64,000 nt of DNA, taken from Epiperipatus broadwayi. Its lineage: Eukaryota; Onychophora; Udeonychophora; Euonychophora; Peripatidae. Shown in pieces: positions 23,640 to 36,720 of this stretch (position 1 is the first letter of the stretch; every line of letters begins with the position of its first letter). The position numbers and the translations under genes were made by a program. Under the pieces are notes generated by a model. That model was not told where the DNA came from, made no database searches, and saw only the letters and a program-made list of their open reading frames with translations. The stretch lies in NCBI GenBank assembly GCA_028023455.1, contig JAQFVV010006469.1, forward strand, positions 498,001 through 562,000, written 5' to 3'.

Positions 23640-26430
23640 AAAACTATCATTAATTAACACAGATCATCACTCTATCTAATATTTATCAGCTATTAAATAA
23701 TGTGAGCCTTACTTGTTAATAAAATTTGTTTTGATTGATATCAATGCAGTCTTTGCTCATATAAATTCGTTGAGTATAGATTATGGGGGGTCTGAAATTG
23801 CAGCAATGTGATTAAACTTTTTAAACTCTTTGCCATCATCATTAGAAATTTTCATAGATTGGTATTTGTTTTAATTTTGCTTTTAAAGATCCATAAATGA
23901 AAATTTTCAGGATTTTTTTTTTTTTTTTATATAAAGAAATAATTACATTCGATGAGACGGTTGCTCTTATTTCCTTAAAGTCTCTATCTTGTGGCTGGGG
24001 CGGGAGTAACCTGGCAGTTTGAACACAGATGTTTAAAGGTGCTTGGAGAAAAAGATGATTACTTTCTATAGTTTACTATGTAGAAGGAGCAGAGAAATTG
24101 ATAGCTATTATATAAAAAAATTTGCAATCTTAATTATTTTTCTCTCAATTTTGGAATTTACCCCCCCCCCCCAATTATATTTTAAGATTGCCTAAATGCA
24201 TTTGATTATTTTCAAAGATCCATTAATCAGACTAATTTCATTTTATACAATAAGCGCAAACACTAAAAAAGAATTGGCTTTTTTTTAAAAAAAAAATAAA
24301 ACGGTAACATGGACTAATATTATTCCAAGACATTTTTTTTTTATAAATAAAACCTCATCTGTTGATACTTTAAAATTAGTCAAGTCTTGATAGAGATCAT
24401 TGAATTTGTTGCAAATATTTCCTCAAATAATATACTTTGATTCAACCAGATATTATTGTTCCCAATTGATTTTAGGATTATTATTCTATAAATATATACA
24501 GGAAGACTGCATTTTTGCTTATTATTGAAGCAGATCATTAATGGCCACAAAGACATACCTTTCACACTGTAAATCTAATTTAAGCTTTATGAAATTGATA
24601 AATTTTTAAAAAATATTTGTTTTCTTTGTTTGTTAACTACAAATTTCTGTCTAAATAGCAAAACAAAAAAATATATAAGCAGCTCTTTATCAGACACATG
24701 AATGGATTCTTCACAGTGAACTGGAAATAATGATTTCCATACAGTTAGCAACATATAATTGTGTCATAGCACAGAATCGTTATTTTTACATTTGCCAGCA
24801 TTTAAATTTTATAACGAAAATAACAGGCACAATAAGAGATTCTACTTGGAATATAGACTCCCTTTGCAATTAATAGTGCTAATTCTTATATATCTCTAAT
24901 GCCGAGTTTAATAATAGTCTAAAATAATTTAGAACATTTGAACTTTTATTTATAATTTTTGTTTTTATGAAAAAAAATTCGAATAGTTGGTTTTTAAACT
25001 TTAATGAATGGCTTCTAGCAGTTCTAAACTAATAATGAGTTACAGAGTTTATGGATAAAGTTTGATTGCAAGTGAGCCAGATTGGAAATACTGGATCGAA
25101 TATATATATACAGGAGTAACTAATTTTATTTTGTAAGAATTTTTGTAATTTATTTTTATAAGTTCTATATTTGCACAAGCAATGCTACAGATTGAAACAC
25201 AAAGTGTTGCGTTTTTACATGTTTGTCATTACTCAAAACAATATCAGTTTTACTGCTTCTACAATTTTCATTTATCGATAATAAAAAATTGATCATATCG
25301 TAATATGGAAAAAAATATAATTATTACTACCTGATATTATAAGTGGATATGACTAATTCTTATTATTATAACTGATTATGAAACATATTCATAGGAATTT
25401 TTTGGTTATGTAATTTAAGTAAATATGATACACAATGAGTTAACACTCAGTGAGTTTTGTATGGACTGATTTAAACCCAATTTGCTAATGTTGACTATGA
25501 TAAGTGAAATTTATAAATAAATAAATACATTTAAATAATGTAATTGAAGAACATATATACATTCAGAAATTAATATATCATATAATATATTACAACTACT
25601 ATTATTTCTGATTGCTACTGAATCAACTTTCCTCTTGGGTAAGATACCAATTCAAGACTTTAATTAGATAGTAAAATGGTTTATTGTTTGAGAATTTATA
25701 AAAAAATATTAGCATTGGATAGATAGAAGTAGAACCATGATTCATAGTCAATGATCTTGAGAGTTTGTCACTTCACCAGTGCACTAACTTATCAGTATTA
25801 TGCAATTATCATTTACATACATTTATCATAAGAGACAAAGAATTAAAAGTGGTTACAAAATAAGATGTAGGTATATGGGAGTAAATATTCAAACTATCAA
25901 CTTTAATTAAAATAAAACAGAAATAAGATAAAAAATAAATAAAAGTAAAAAAAAATTAGGTTCTAAAATATTTTTTTGTTAAAAAAATATTCAAAATAAT
26001 TTACATTAAAAAAAAAGAACAAAAAAACTATCCCGCAATGCAGTGATAAATTATTTTTTCCATATATCCTTTTAGAAAATATATTCCTATAAATGTCATC
26101 TTGTACTGCAAAAAGTAATTGCTGCTAACTGAAAGGAGATTTTTTGATTCTCCTTTGAGGCTTTAAAGAAACCATGCAAGGCAAATTTCTAATGTTGACC
26201 TCACATATTTTTGATATTATAGTTGTTATTATTACATGAATATTCATATGACAAACAGATGTGGATGGTCTCCTTTAAACAATATGCTGAGTTTATTGGT
26301 GTTTCCATTGAATTAAGACCAAAAAAAAAATAATACCATGGACTTTCTCCCCAGTTTCTTGGCAAGTCTTAACTGAAATATCAGTTAAGGTTTTCTTGAA
26401 GACAGGATGAATGTGCTTCAGAATTTTTTT
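23640..26430. other. AT-rich DNA with a C12 tract and a repeated LINE-leader motif
   Basis: No gene is seen. A run of 12 C lies at 24161-24172. The segment 25735-25800 (AACCATGATTCATAGTCAAT ... AGTGCACTAA) recurs in diverged form at 32813-32875, in both cases upstream of an RTE LINE on the plus strand. It could belong to the LINE 5' region or to an antisense tRNA-like repeat. Confidence 0.4.
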
Positions 26431-27708
26431 TTCTTCTTATAGATATTTACAATCATGACAAAAAAATCTAAATTATGGCACTTATTCCTAAGGAGCTGTA
26501 AAGTTTCCACCCAAGGCAATAGTTGGTAGCAAAAGCAGAAGTGTTAAAAAACCCTGAATGTGAATCTAAGTTACCATTTGATAACTATCTTTCATTTAAG
26601 TGCCTACAATATAGATCACTTTCAAATGAAGTAAGATTATATAAATTATTTGAAAGAGAATTGGATGATACTAAGCAAGACATATTGAACTTTGTAAAAT
26701 TATAAGAAAAAATGAAGATATAATTTATTTAAAAACTAGACATTCTTTATTACAAAGACACAAATATTGTAAGCACAAATGTGTGGTAATCACTATAAAT
26801 AGAAAGCGGAAACCTAATTGTGGAGATTGATGGCATATCAAACAGAGTGGCAAGAATCATTATTCAATTTAATCAAAGATATCAAGTGCAGATAATTCAG
26901 GTTTATGCCATTATAAGTTCCAATTGTAATGAAGGAGTAGAGGATTTTTATATAGACATACAAAATGCTTTTGATCAGACCAAATACCATTTTTAAAATT
27001 GTAGTGAGAAACTTTAAATTTAGAAAAGCTAAACGATTAAATAATAAAATTGCTGTGAGTAAATTTCGTTATGGTGATAAAAATGAAAGGAAATTATTTA
27101 TAAACTTTCAGAGTTTGCAAAAAGAAAAAAAAAACCTCTGCATATTATGAATTCTTTGAGAAAAGCGCTAAACGAAAATAAACATGGAAGCATCCAAATG
27201 AAGGTACAGTAGAATAGGATGTTTTGCTTAACAGAAAATATGTATTTCAAGATTCAACACATGAAGTGTTTATCCAGTAGTAAGATGTATAAATATTATT
27301 AATGCAAAACTAGACATGAAAAGTATTAAAAAAACTGTATTAACTATTGATATTATTAATCTTAAATATTCCAATAAATATGAATCAGAACTTTTTGTTT
27401 TAAAATATTGACAAGCCTTGGAGATAATTAAAAGACTAAAAACTATAAAAAGATAACTTCTACTTTATTAAAAACTGCAGAAAAAATATTAAAAAAACCA
27501 CAGCAATTTATTAATTTTTTTTATTGACATAAGTCAATGTATGAAGAAAAGAAAGAATATGAAAATATTTAAAATAATCCACTAAGAAAAATTGTCTAGA
27601 ATTTTAAAACAGACAAAACTCTCTATATGTATCGATACTCAGTGGAAGCCAGAATAATCAATAAATGCTATAAGGCTTGTGCATAAAATCTCCAACTAGT
27701 GCCTACTC

Positions 27709-27767
27709 ATCCAATATCCCCAGACTAGTTTCTGGCTTGTGGCCTTCATCAATGAGGAGCCTTGGAT
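27709..27767 (-). ncRNA. Hammerhead ribozyme motif, family B, left copy
   Basis: Minus-strand type I fold: stem I ATCCAA/TTGGAT and CCTCA/TGGGG with an internal loop, TTGATGA, stem II GGC/GCC with loop CACAA, GAAAC, TA, GTC (cleavage triplet). C3 of the core is U, which should weaken the C3-G8 contact. All other core bases fit. The internal loop in stem I facing loop II is where natural type I ribozymes make their tertiary contact. Confidence 0.8.
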
Positions 27768-28059
27768 CTGAGAGCACTGCACCTAGATCTTAGGATCTAA
27801 TGCAACCCTCCAGCAACCACCTTTTAACTCTACTTAACTACAAAACTATGAGACTTAAATTGAAATCACTATAATATTTTCAAACAAAACTCATCAGCTT
27901 ATATAGGTCTGAACTTAGTTCAGTACCTATACATCTTGATGGATTGAAAATATTATAGTGTTTTCAATTTAAGTCTCGTAGTTTTGTAGTTAAGTAGAGA
28001 TAAAAGGTGGCTGCTAAAGGGTTGCATTAGATCCTATGATCTAGGTGCAGTGCTCTCAG

Positions 28060-28118
28060 ATCCAAGGCTCTTTACTGACAAAAGCCACAATGCAGAAACT
28101 AGTCTGGGAATATTGGAT
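28060..28118 (+). ncRNA. Hammerhead ribozyme motif, family B, right copy
   Basis: Stem I ATCCAA/TTGGAT is kept. The core is CTGACAA (28075-28081), followed by a weakened stem II (GC/GC), GAAAC (28095-28099), TA and GTC (28102-28104). G8 of the core is A, a change expected to block catalysis. It is the mirror copy of the motif at 27709-27767; each arm has a different core mutation. Confidence 0.7.
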
Positions 28119-29849
28119 GATTAGGCACTAGATGGGGATTTTATGCACAAGCCTTCTGGCATCCATTGATTACTTTGACTTGCAGTGAGTGGCAATAGGT
28201 ATTGAGAGTTTTGCCTGTTTAATAACAGTTAAGAGCAAGCATAAGTAATGGTGATCATGTGATGTTTATTGTCTAGAATTTTGTAAAATATTATGGAAAA
28301 AGATTTAATTAATGATATAAGAAAATATAATTATGTATTGGCAAGTAAAATTATAAAAGAAAATAGAAGTCTCAAAAGTGTGAAACAACATCTTGGTTTT
28401 GGAAGGAAAATTGTTTCTGCAATGAGAAATAAATATGGAACTATAACTAAAAAGAGAAATAACCTCATGAAATGTGTGTTTTATAAAAAATTATATAGTA
28501 ATAAAGAACAGGAAAACAAAGTATCTCCTACAGTTATTACTTCTTTTGAATACCCAAGCATGTTAAATGAAGAGGGAAATATGCACTTAAATCTATGGAA
28601 AATGAATAAATGATGGAATTATTAATGCTATTTTAAAAGAAGCCAATGAAGAAATAAAAAAAATTATAATCAAACTATACACCTAATGTCGAAATAAGAA
28701 AGATGTATCAAATGATTGGTAGAATGCAGTAGTAATATTCATATTTAAGAAAGCTTATAATAAAATATTAGAAATTATACACTTCTCAGTCTTATATCAG
28801 TTGTTTACAAAATCTTTACCAAGATAATTACAACTCCTTTTCCACAAACTGAATTTTAAACAGCTAAAATAATAAACTGGTTTTAAATGTGATTTTAGGA
28901 CAATGGGATCACCTCCAATTATTAAGGTAAGTTATAGAAAGGACTAATGAATATGAGTTACTATTATTTTTGGATTTATAGATTAAGAAAAGGCATTTAA
29001 CTCTACAAGTATTTCTACCATGATTAAAGCATTGGATTATCAAGATATAGACTATTTTTATGTTTTGAAAAATATTTATCAAAATCCAACAGTGATTACA
29101 TTAGTGGTTATGATAAAAACATTAACATTGAAATGGGTGTACAACAGGGTGATTTCTTATCTCCAAAACTTTTACAATTTTGCAATAGGTATTTTGTGAT
29201 TAAAATGGGAAGCTAAGGGAATAAAAATACGTGGATATTATTTAAGTCATCTAGATTAGCAGATCATGTGGGTTTTTTTGTCAATAATACTTCAGAAGTG
29301 TCAGAAAGTTATCAGATGAAAGTAAAAATAATAGAATTAAGGATAAATATTAAGAAAACTAAAATAATGTTCAATGGATTTTTTCAAAAGATAATTATAA
29401 ATCAAAAGAAGTTAACCACTATAAATACCTGATCAGATTACTTATGTAGATGGAAACATAACAAAAGAAATTAATCAAAAAATTAAACTTGGATGGAGTG
29501 TTTTTAATAGAAATCAGTTTTCACTTATGGATCTGAGACTAGTATACTTAACAAAAGAGGAATATATAGAGCCCAGAGCACTCAACAAATTTTGTATGTG
29601 TGTATATATATAGGAATAACAGAAAAAGCTAAAAAAATATATGAGAGAAGAAATAGACATTATTGACAATGAAATAATTAAGGGACTAAATGGAACTGGA
29701 CTGGATGGAATAAAGAAGTTTTCTGATATAATATAGAGAACTATAGTTTAGAAAAACTGGATTAATCTTGGAGAAACATTCATTCTGTAGTGGATTGATA
29801 ATAGTTGAAAATGAAAATGATACCCTCTTGTACATTTCGGGATATGCAT

Positions 29850-31590
29850 ACCTGAGATTGAACATCACTGGTTTAAATTATAACTTATAATGTTTTCTAC
29901 TGATAATACAAATATTTAATATTACTGTTTTTTAAAGCAATGTAAATAAATATTTAATATTAATAAAATTCAATTTCTCTTTTGACATCTCTTTTATTAC
30001 GTTGAATGTATTAAATATTGATCTTTAATTCTGAATAACTTCTAAAAAAAATATTTCTCTATTGCTAATTAATTCCACCCAATAAACTAGCCATAAATAT
30101 TTTTAATATTATTGGGACGTAAGTTAGCCACTGATGGGTGGTTAATTGAGCATTATTCAATATTTAATACATAACTTTCATATTAGAAGTATTCTGTATT
30201 ATAAATTAATCATTTTTGATTATATTTTGCTACAATGTACTGTACTTGTTATAAATTAAGTAATCTTTATTACTATTTTAAAATAAGGTATGGTGTAGTA
30301 TAATATACAGCCCTAAACAATAAATAAAGTGAATAGAAAAAAAAAATGCAAATTGGTATAATACAGTAAATTCGCAAAGAAGAAAAAGAATGGAAATTAA
30401 TTTAATATAAAAAGAGAGTTTTAACAGAATATTTGTAATCGAGAATTGAATCATGAAGACAATTGTTGTTAAGAAAAATAAATAAGAAGTGTTTTTTTTT
30501 TAATTTTTTGATCATTGAGCTTGTTTCAAGAAGACTCTATGAAATCAGTAAATGTACTTTTGGTAACATTGAATATACAACATCAGAATACTGTATATAA
30601 ATATATACACACATACAAATGATAAAGAATAGCTAATTAGATTATTATGTAACTATAAGAAAAGATAAAATGTTCTAAGTTGACAAATTACTGTTGCTGC
30701 TGCTACTGATGATGATGATAATAATATAATATAATAGTTCCGCAGTTAATCTTAGTCCTGTTACCATGTTCATTCCAAGAGCTCCTGTTTTAAACCCTAA
30801 GAATTTGCATAATATTAGTTTTTTTTTAAAGATAAATTTCAAGTCATCACAAAGACTGAACTTGATCTAATTAGATAATAATTTAATTATAAAAAAATAT
30901 CCGTGTGTGTAATGGATAATTAAAAAAATATTTTATTAGCTGCAGTAAACCTTAGTATCACTACGCAACAAGGAAAAAAATCCGGGTTTAAACCACCAAA
31001 AAGATCACTCAAAATCAGCAATATTTCTGGTAAATTTAGCATATATTGAACCAGTTATAACAATTAAACTATGCCACACATCTTTACTAAGATAATTTTA
31101 AATTTACAAAAGCCTTTTTTAAAAAAAAAAGACATTTTTAAATCGTTAAAACTAATTAAAATGGCTGTCATACAACGACATGACCAAGTGGTTGGCACTA
31201 AAACCTATTCTACCATATTATCAGCTTTATCTCATAAAAAACCTATGCCAATATCCTCAAGAACAATTTCTATGTCAGTAGTAGCAACGGTATTTCCAAG
31301 TCCATTAATGAATAAGCCAATTTGGAAGTTTCAAAACTATCAATACAAACAACATTTAAAACCTAGACTTAAAAGCACAAGATTGTAATGCCCCATCCAT
31401 GATGTAGATGCCTGACATGCTAACAATAATTTGCCAAAATTTATTATCATCATGCCACAGGGGATATTTTGCATCATTTAAGACATTTTCCTTTTAAGTC
31501 TATCATTATATCAGTCACAGATTCCAACTTCTCTCTACATCACTTCCATCCCACTCTTTGGAACCTCAACCAGATCAAATACCTAGATAC
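29850..31590. other. AT-rich DNA, no gene supported
   Basis: A 105-codon plus-strand frame at 31071-31388 (contains TYSTILSALSHKKPMPISS) has no domain I recognise and no supporting context, so it is not called as a gene. Short CTG/GAT triplet runs occur at 30688-30722. Confidence 0.4.
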
Positions 31591-31819
31591 ATGAACTCAT
31601 AGCTTCAACCTCACACCAGGATGAACTCTGAAACTGCATCACTTGAGAGTAACACTATACTCATCTCATCAACTCACTGGTTCAAGTGCCCAACACAAGA
31701 ACAATAAGACTTAGCTTTCACACCTATAGTGATCACCAACTAATAAGCACAATTTATCTACAGCCATATACCAACAAAATTCTAACTCCACTTACGCTCT
31801 CTAAATGTATTAACAAATA

Positions 31820-32570
31820 TCACCATGTGCTTTCATGTATTTATCTCTTAACAAACTTTGTAGAATACCCCAAACCTCAGACCAGTTTCTACTACTGGTA
31901 TCCTCAGTGAGGTGCTAGGATATTCAATCATTAGAATTTGTTTTGTGAGCTCTATATATAACATTTGTAAACATAAGCTTTATTAAATTACATCATGTGA
32001 CATCTGACCTGATTTTTTTGTAATGTATTTATCTCATGATTCTTTTGTAAAATTTATGTAAACTTAATTTGAAATATAAAACTTGTTATACATCAATTTT
32101 TTATTCTTCCCACTACTGTAAATCACCTAGTTTATCATAAGCAAAATTGTAAACCCTCATTGCATAAGTAATCTCATGTAACAAATTGTATCTAAATGCT
32201 CATGTTTTTCACATGTGACACATGACCAACCATGAAAACTATAATCCTTCCCACCAAATAGGCCTAATTTATGTATCATATTAATCTAACACCAATTCCA
32301 ACCTCACACCACATATATGTTTTTTCTCATATTATCATGTGCTTCCATGTATTCTTCTCAAGATCCCATTTAAATTTTTTATGTAAACCCAATCTAACAT
32401 ATATATCCTATTATGTAATGATCAGTAAGTTATGTTTATTTTTCCTATCACAAACAAGATTGTAAAATTTTATTACATATGTAATATCATATATCAACTT
32501 GTATCTAAAACGTCATGTTTTTCTTCTGTAACTTATGTAACACATTTTGAGTCTCAATAAAGTTTACTTT

Positions 32571-32626
<56 letters not shown>

Positions 32627-32650
32627 CATCATCATCATCATCATCATCTT
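31820..32650. repeat. Tandem non-coding repeat ending in (AAT)n(CAT)n
   Basis: Related segments recur: ATGTATTTATCTC at 31834 and 32023, and ATGTATTCTTCTC at 32348. A block running from GTAATCTCATGTAACAAATT (32167) through a CTCATGTTTTTC motif recurs at about 32481, giving a spacing near 315-325 bp. The right end has CAATAAAG (32555) followed by (AAT)18 at 32573-32626 and (CAT)7 at 32627-32648, like the 3' tail of a retroposon. No frame is coding. A hammerhead on the minus strand lies at the left edge. Confidence 0.55.
31863..31925 (-). ncRNA. Hammerhead ribozyme, family B, all core bases intact
   Basis: Minus-strand type I fold: stem I outer GAATATCC/GGGTATTC (8 pairs, one G-U), internal loop, inner CCTCA/TGAGG (5 pairs). 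The core CTGAGGA is at 31901-31907. Stem II is TAC/GTA with loop CAGTA, then GAA, a short stem III (AC/GT with loop TG) and cleavage base C after GT. Every position required in the core is met. Stem II is short and lacks the usual G-C closing pair. This is the best candidate in the window for an active ribozyme. Confidence 0.85.
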
Positions 32651-33029
32651 TTGCTCAGAAAATCATGTAAAGTAGATAAAGCTTCAGTCCACAATCTTCA
32701 GTTCTTGATTATATTCTGTGTTAATCCATACCGAGCTATCATTGATAATAAAATAAACATCAAATAATTATTTCTTAGAAGTTCATAAGAAGTTCAAACA
32801 TCTGAAGTGATAAAGATGGAACCATGATCCTTAGTCATTGCTCTAGTGTCTACCACTTTTCCAAAGCACTACAACATACATGTTATCGAGATACATATTA
32901 TCATCGATAACAATCTAATATTATCATTTGAATATGGTATTGTTCTATTTCCTGTTAACTTAAAATCATTGAAAAGAAACTTAATAATTCCATACATATA
33001 TTTAATATAAAAATAAATAAAGAATATAT

Positions 33030-35860
33030 ATATTTATAATCATGATTGACAAAACTAAAATAAATATAGCTCTTGTTCCCAGGAATATGTAAAGTCACTA
33101 CCCAAGCAGTATGGTGGCTGAAAGCAAAGAGTGCTAAGAGTAACCTGATTGATTCTGCACAAGCCATCATTTGATGATGATCTTTTATTTGGGTACATTT
33201 ATCTGTAGATCATTTTCAAGTGAAGAAATATTGCACAAGTTGGAAGAAGAACTATCTAATATTAAATGAGACATTGTATGACTTTATGAATTTAGAAGAA
33301 AGATGAAGACACAACTGATTTAAAAGTGGACATGTACTTTATACAAAGACATATATTGTAAGCACAAATGGAGTGAAATTCAGTATAAATAAAAAGTATA
33401 AGAATAATATTGTGAAGACTGATTGGTGTATCAGATAGAATAGCAAGATTATTTCTTCAATTTAATGGAAGATATCAAATGCAGATAATTCAGAGTTATG
33501 TCTCAACAAATTCTCATTGTGGTGATGAAAAGGAAAAGAGGATTTTTAAATGGACGTACAAAAGATTTTTGATCAGACCAACAACATATTAAAATTTTTA
33601 TGAGAGACTTTAATACTAGAATTAAGTAAATGGTTGAAAATTAGGATACAGTGATAGAAAAGAGAGAGGATGCAGACTTGTGGAGTTTTCAGAAAAAGTA
33701 AACCATATATTATGAAATACTTTCTTTGAGAAAAATCCTAAATGAAATGGAAGCGGAAGCATCTAAATAAAGATATAGTAGAACTTTTAACTAACATAAA
33801 ATATATAGTCCAAGATTGCAATATTTATAATAAATTCAACATAGGAAATGATCATCATTTAGTATGATGTAAAATACTGTTAATAAGAATCTAGTGAGTC
33901 TAAAAATTATTAAAAAAATAATATTCATAGTTGATATTCCTAACCTTCAAAAACATTCCAATGAATTCAAATTAGATCCTGCAAATTATTTAAAATGATT
34001 TTCAAAATGGTTCAGATTTGAATGAAGTTAATAGGAAGATAACTGATACACTATTAAGAACTGCAACAAAGATAGTCAGTACACAAAAGCAACAATTTCC
34101 AATAAATTTTCTACTGAGATAAGATAATGTATGAAATAAAAAAGAAAATGAAAATTTATAAAAGATGATCTATTAAGAAGAATTGAATATCTAGAGATTT
34201 GTAACAATGTAAGAAAATATAATTGTGAATTAGAAAGGAAAATTTGTAGAAGAAAATAAAAGTCTCAAAAATGTTAAACAGTATTTTGGTATTGATGGAA
34301 AACTTATTTCTGCATTAAGAAGAAAAGATGAAACTATTACTAAAAAGAGAGATGACAACATGAAATGTGTAGAATAAAAAATTATACAGCAATAAAAAGC
34401 AAGAAAACTAAGTATCCCCTACAATTATTAATCTCCTGCATTTTCCAGTATTCTAAAAAAAAGAAATGAGATGTGCAATTAAATTATGAATAAGATGAAA
34501 ATTTACTGGCAATGATAGAATTATAATCAATATCTTAAAGGAAACAGATGAAGAAATAGAAAAATTCTTGGCAAAGTTATATGCCAAATATCTAAATGGT
34601 AAAAATGTACCAGATGATTGGAATAAAGTAGTTCTAATATTAATATTTAAAGAAGATAATAAAGAAAATAATAAAAATTACAGACCTATTAATCTTATAT
34701 CAATTCTATACAAAATGTTTTTCAAGGTAATTACAACTTGTCGAACTTTGAATTTTAGTTACCAAAAGAATAAGTTGGATTTAAAATATGGTTTTAGCAC
34801 AGTGGATCACATTCAAACATTGAGATATGTTATAGAAAGGAGCAATGAATATAAGTTGTCATTATACTTTAGATTTGTAAATTATAAAAAGTCATTTGAT
34901 TCTATAAGCATTTCTATAGTAATTATGCTTTGAGTCATCAATATATAAATCTAGGATATTGTCATATTTTAAAAAATTTGTCAAAATATAATAGTGATGA
35001 TTAAATTACACAATAATATTAAGATGGCTACCATTCCATATCCCCAACATCTTTTATAGCAGTTTTACAAGAAGTATTTTGTGCAGATTAAAAATGAGAA
35101 ACTAAGGAAATTAAAATAAGTGGAGATTATTAAAGTGACCCAGATTTTTCAGATGATGTAGTTGTTTTTGCAAGTAAAGCTTCAGAAATTCAGGAAAAGT
35201 TGAAAGAGTTTTCAGATAAAAGTAGAAATGTAGGACTAAGGATAAATGCTTTTTTAAAAAAATAATGTTCAGTGAATTTTCTCAAAAGATAAAAATAAAG
35301 AATGATAATGCAAAATTAGAAGTTAATAATTACAACTACCTAGATATGATTATTAATGCAGATAAGAACTCGTGAATAAAATTAATTATAGAATTAAACT
35401 TATGAATGTTCTGTCTATGTGTTTGAAAAGAAAAACTTTTAATAAAGGTGTTTACCATTCTTATTTATTGATCCGAGACTTGAGCACTTGACAAAAGAGC
35501 AATACAGGGATTTCAGACCACTTAACAAAGTATGGAAAGATGTATGTTAGGAATAACAAGAAAAGGATACGGAAACAAAGAGATATTATTGACATTGTTG
35601 AAAGAATTAAACAACTGAAGTGGAGCTGAGCTGGACATATTGCTAGAAAAAATAACAGATGGTTATTTAAAATCTCAAAATGGACCCCAAGAGATTATAA
35701 AAAGATCTAAAAATATATCACATGTGAGAGAATGAATAAAATAAGAAAGTTTTCTGGAATAATATGAAAAAGAAATGCTAGAGATTGAAGAATCTGGATT
35801 AAATTTGGAGAGATATTTATCCTGTAAAATGGATAACGATTGAAAATGGTAATATTGATG
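33030..35860 (+). pseudogene. RTE-like LINE, copy 4, nearly full length
   Basis: The leader (CTCTTGTTCCCAGGAATATG) begins near 33070. The endonuclease start reads close to NIK-DIV-L with RRK near 33260-33305, and VQIIQ-type and GDFNAR-type words follow in broken frames. The RT N-terminal part is open at 34568-34933 (121 aa) with YLNGKNVPDDWNKVVLILIF, NYRPINLISILYKMFFKVI and GFSTVDHIQTLRYV. SDDVVVFA-like and SETxALDK-like words come later. The end matches the family near 35850. It is inactive. Confidence 0.8.
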
Positions 35861-36038
35861 ATTGATGAAGTTCCATTAAGCAGATAGTGAAAAGAACTGT
35901 GTAAATTCGCATTTCTGCATAAGTTGGCTGCATCAGGTATGAATTGTGAATGATTAGATTTATATTTAGCTGATAAAATCTCAAAGATATTCATATTTTA
36001 TAGGAAGGCTTTTCACATTTTAAAGTATAATGTTCTAT

Positions 36039-36043
<5 letters not shown>

Positions 36044-36087
<44 letters not shown>
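36044..36087. repeat. (TA)n microsatellite
   Basis: An uninterrupted TA run of about 44 bp, lying shortly after LINE copy 4. Confidence 0.95.
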
Positions 36088-36088
<1 letters not shown>

Positions 36089-36720
36089 CACCACACTAGA
36101 TACACACATATATATTTCAAATCATTATTAAATATTTTTATGTAAGATATTTTATTCATTAATAAGTTTATTAATTATGTTAATGGAAAGATTTCTATAA
36201 AATTGTTTTAATTTTAATACATATTTAAAGAAGTAAAAATATACTAACTAAATGAAAACTTTTTGCTAACTTTTTCTTCAAAAATGTAATTAAAGAATAT
36301 CTAGCCCACTCACAATTTTATTAGTTTATTTAGTTATAATGTGTTCAAGATTAGAAATTAATAATGTAACAGTTTGTGAAGTTTTCAACTTAACAATTTA
36401 TAATAGGTTCTAAAACATTTGATGAATTTAAATATGTGAGCAGTTTAATGTAGTGGTACAATTATAGACAAACTAAGGTGAAAAAAATCTCAATTTGATT
36501 AATTGAAGGAAACTTAATATTCCATCTTGGTGTCTATTACTTACATGATCTCTTAAACAAATGATTATACAATTTATTATTAACATAATATACCCAATAA
36601 ATGTTGATATTTTAATATGAAAATTATAGGATACAAGAATGTGAACGAGACAGAGACTGTTTTTAATGGTGGTTCTATTATATAAAGAAGACAAGAGATC
36701 ACTAAATAAAAATTAACAGT

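Larger units (their letters stand above)
27606..28267. mobile_element. Hammerhead-bearing inverted repeat (family B) with 15 bp target-site duplication
   Basis: A 662 bp insertion in LINE copy 3. ATTGTCTAGAATTTT occurs identically on both sides (27591-27605 and 28268-28282), and the LINE reading resumes after it, so the boundaries are well fixed. The inside is a long inverted repeat: left arm to about 27880, right arm from about 27945 to 28225, each carrying a hammerhead motif pointing outward. The left copy keeps about 60 bp of extra 5' sequence at the centre. About 40 bp at the right end are unpaired. A 15 bp duplication favours retrotransposition over a cut-and-paste DNA transposon. Confidence 0.8.
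26440..29840 (+). pseudogene. RTE-like LINE, copy 3, interrupted by a hammerhead element
   Basis: The longest LINE copy. 26440-27590 holds the leader and endonuclease remnant, with readable words RVARIIIQFNQRYQ and QIIQVYAI. 27606-28267 is an insertion. 28283-29830 holds the RT region: IRKYNYVLASKI and SLKSVKQHLGFGRK near 28315-28410, a GVQQGD-like word near 29130, DHVGFFV near 29265 and a WIDNS-stop terminus near 29810. Frameshifts and stops are frequent. The family places an AP-like endonuclease before the RT in one ORF. Confidence 0.75.

Noticed and set aside
31071-31388. 105-codon plus-strand frame
   Set aside because: No recognisable domain, no supporting context and AT-biased codons; too weak to call a gene.
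32570-32767. Poly-Asn/poly-His frame
   Set aside because: It is translation of the (AAT)n(CAT)n microsatellite.
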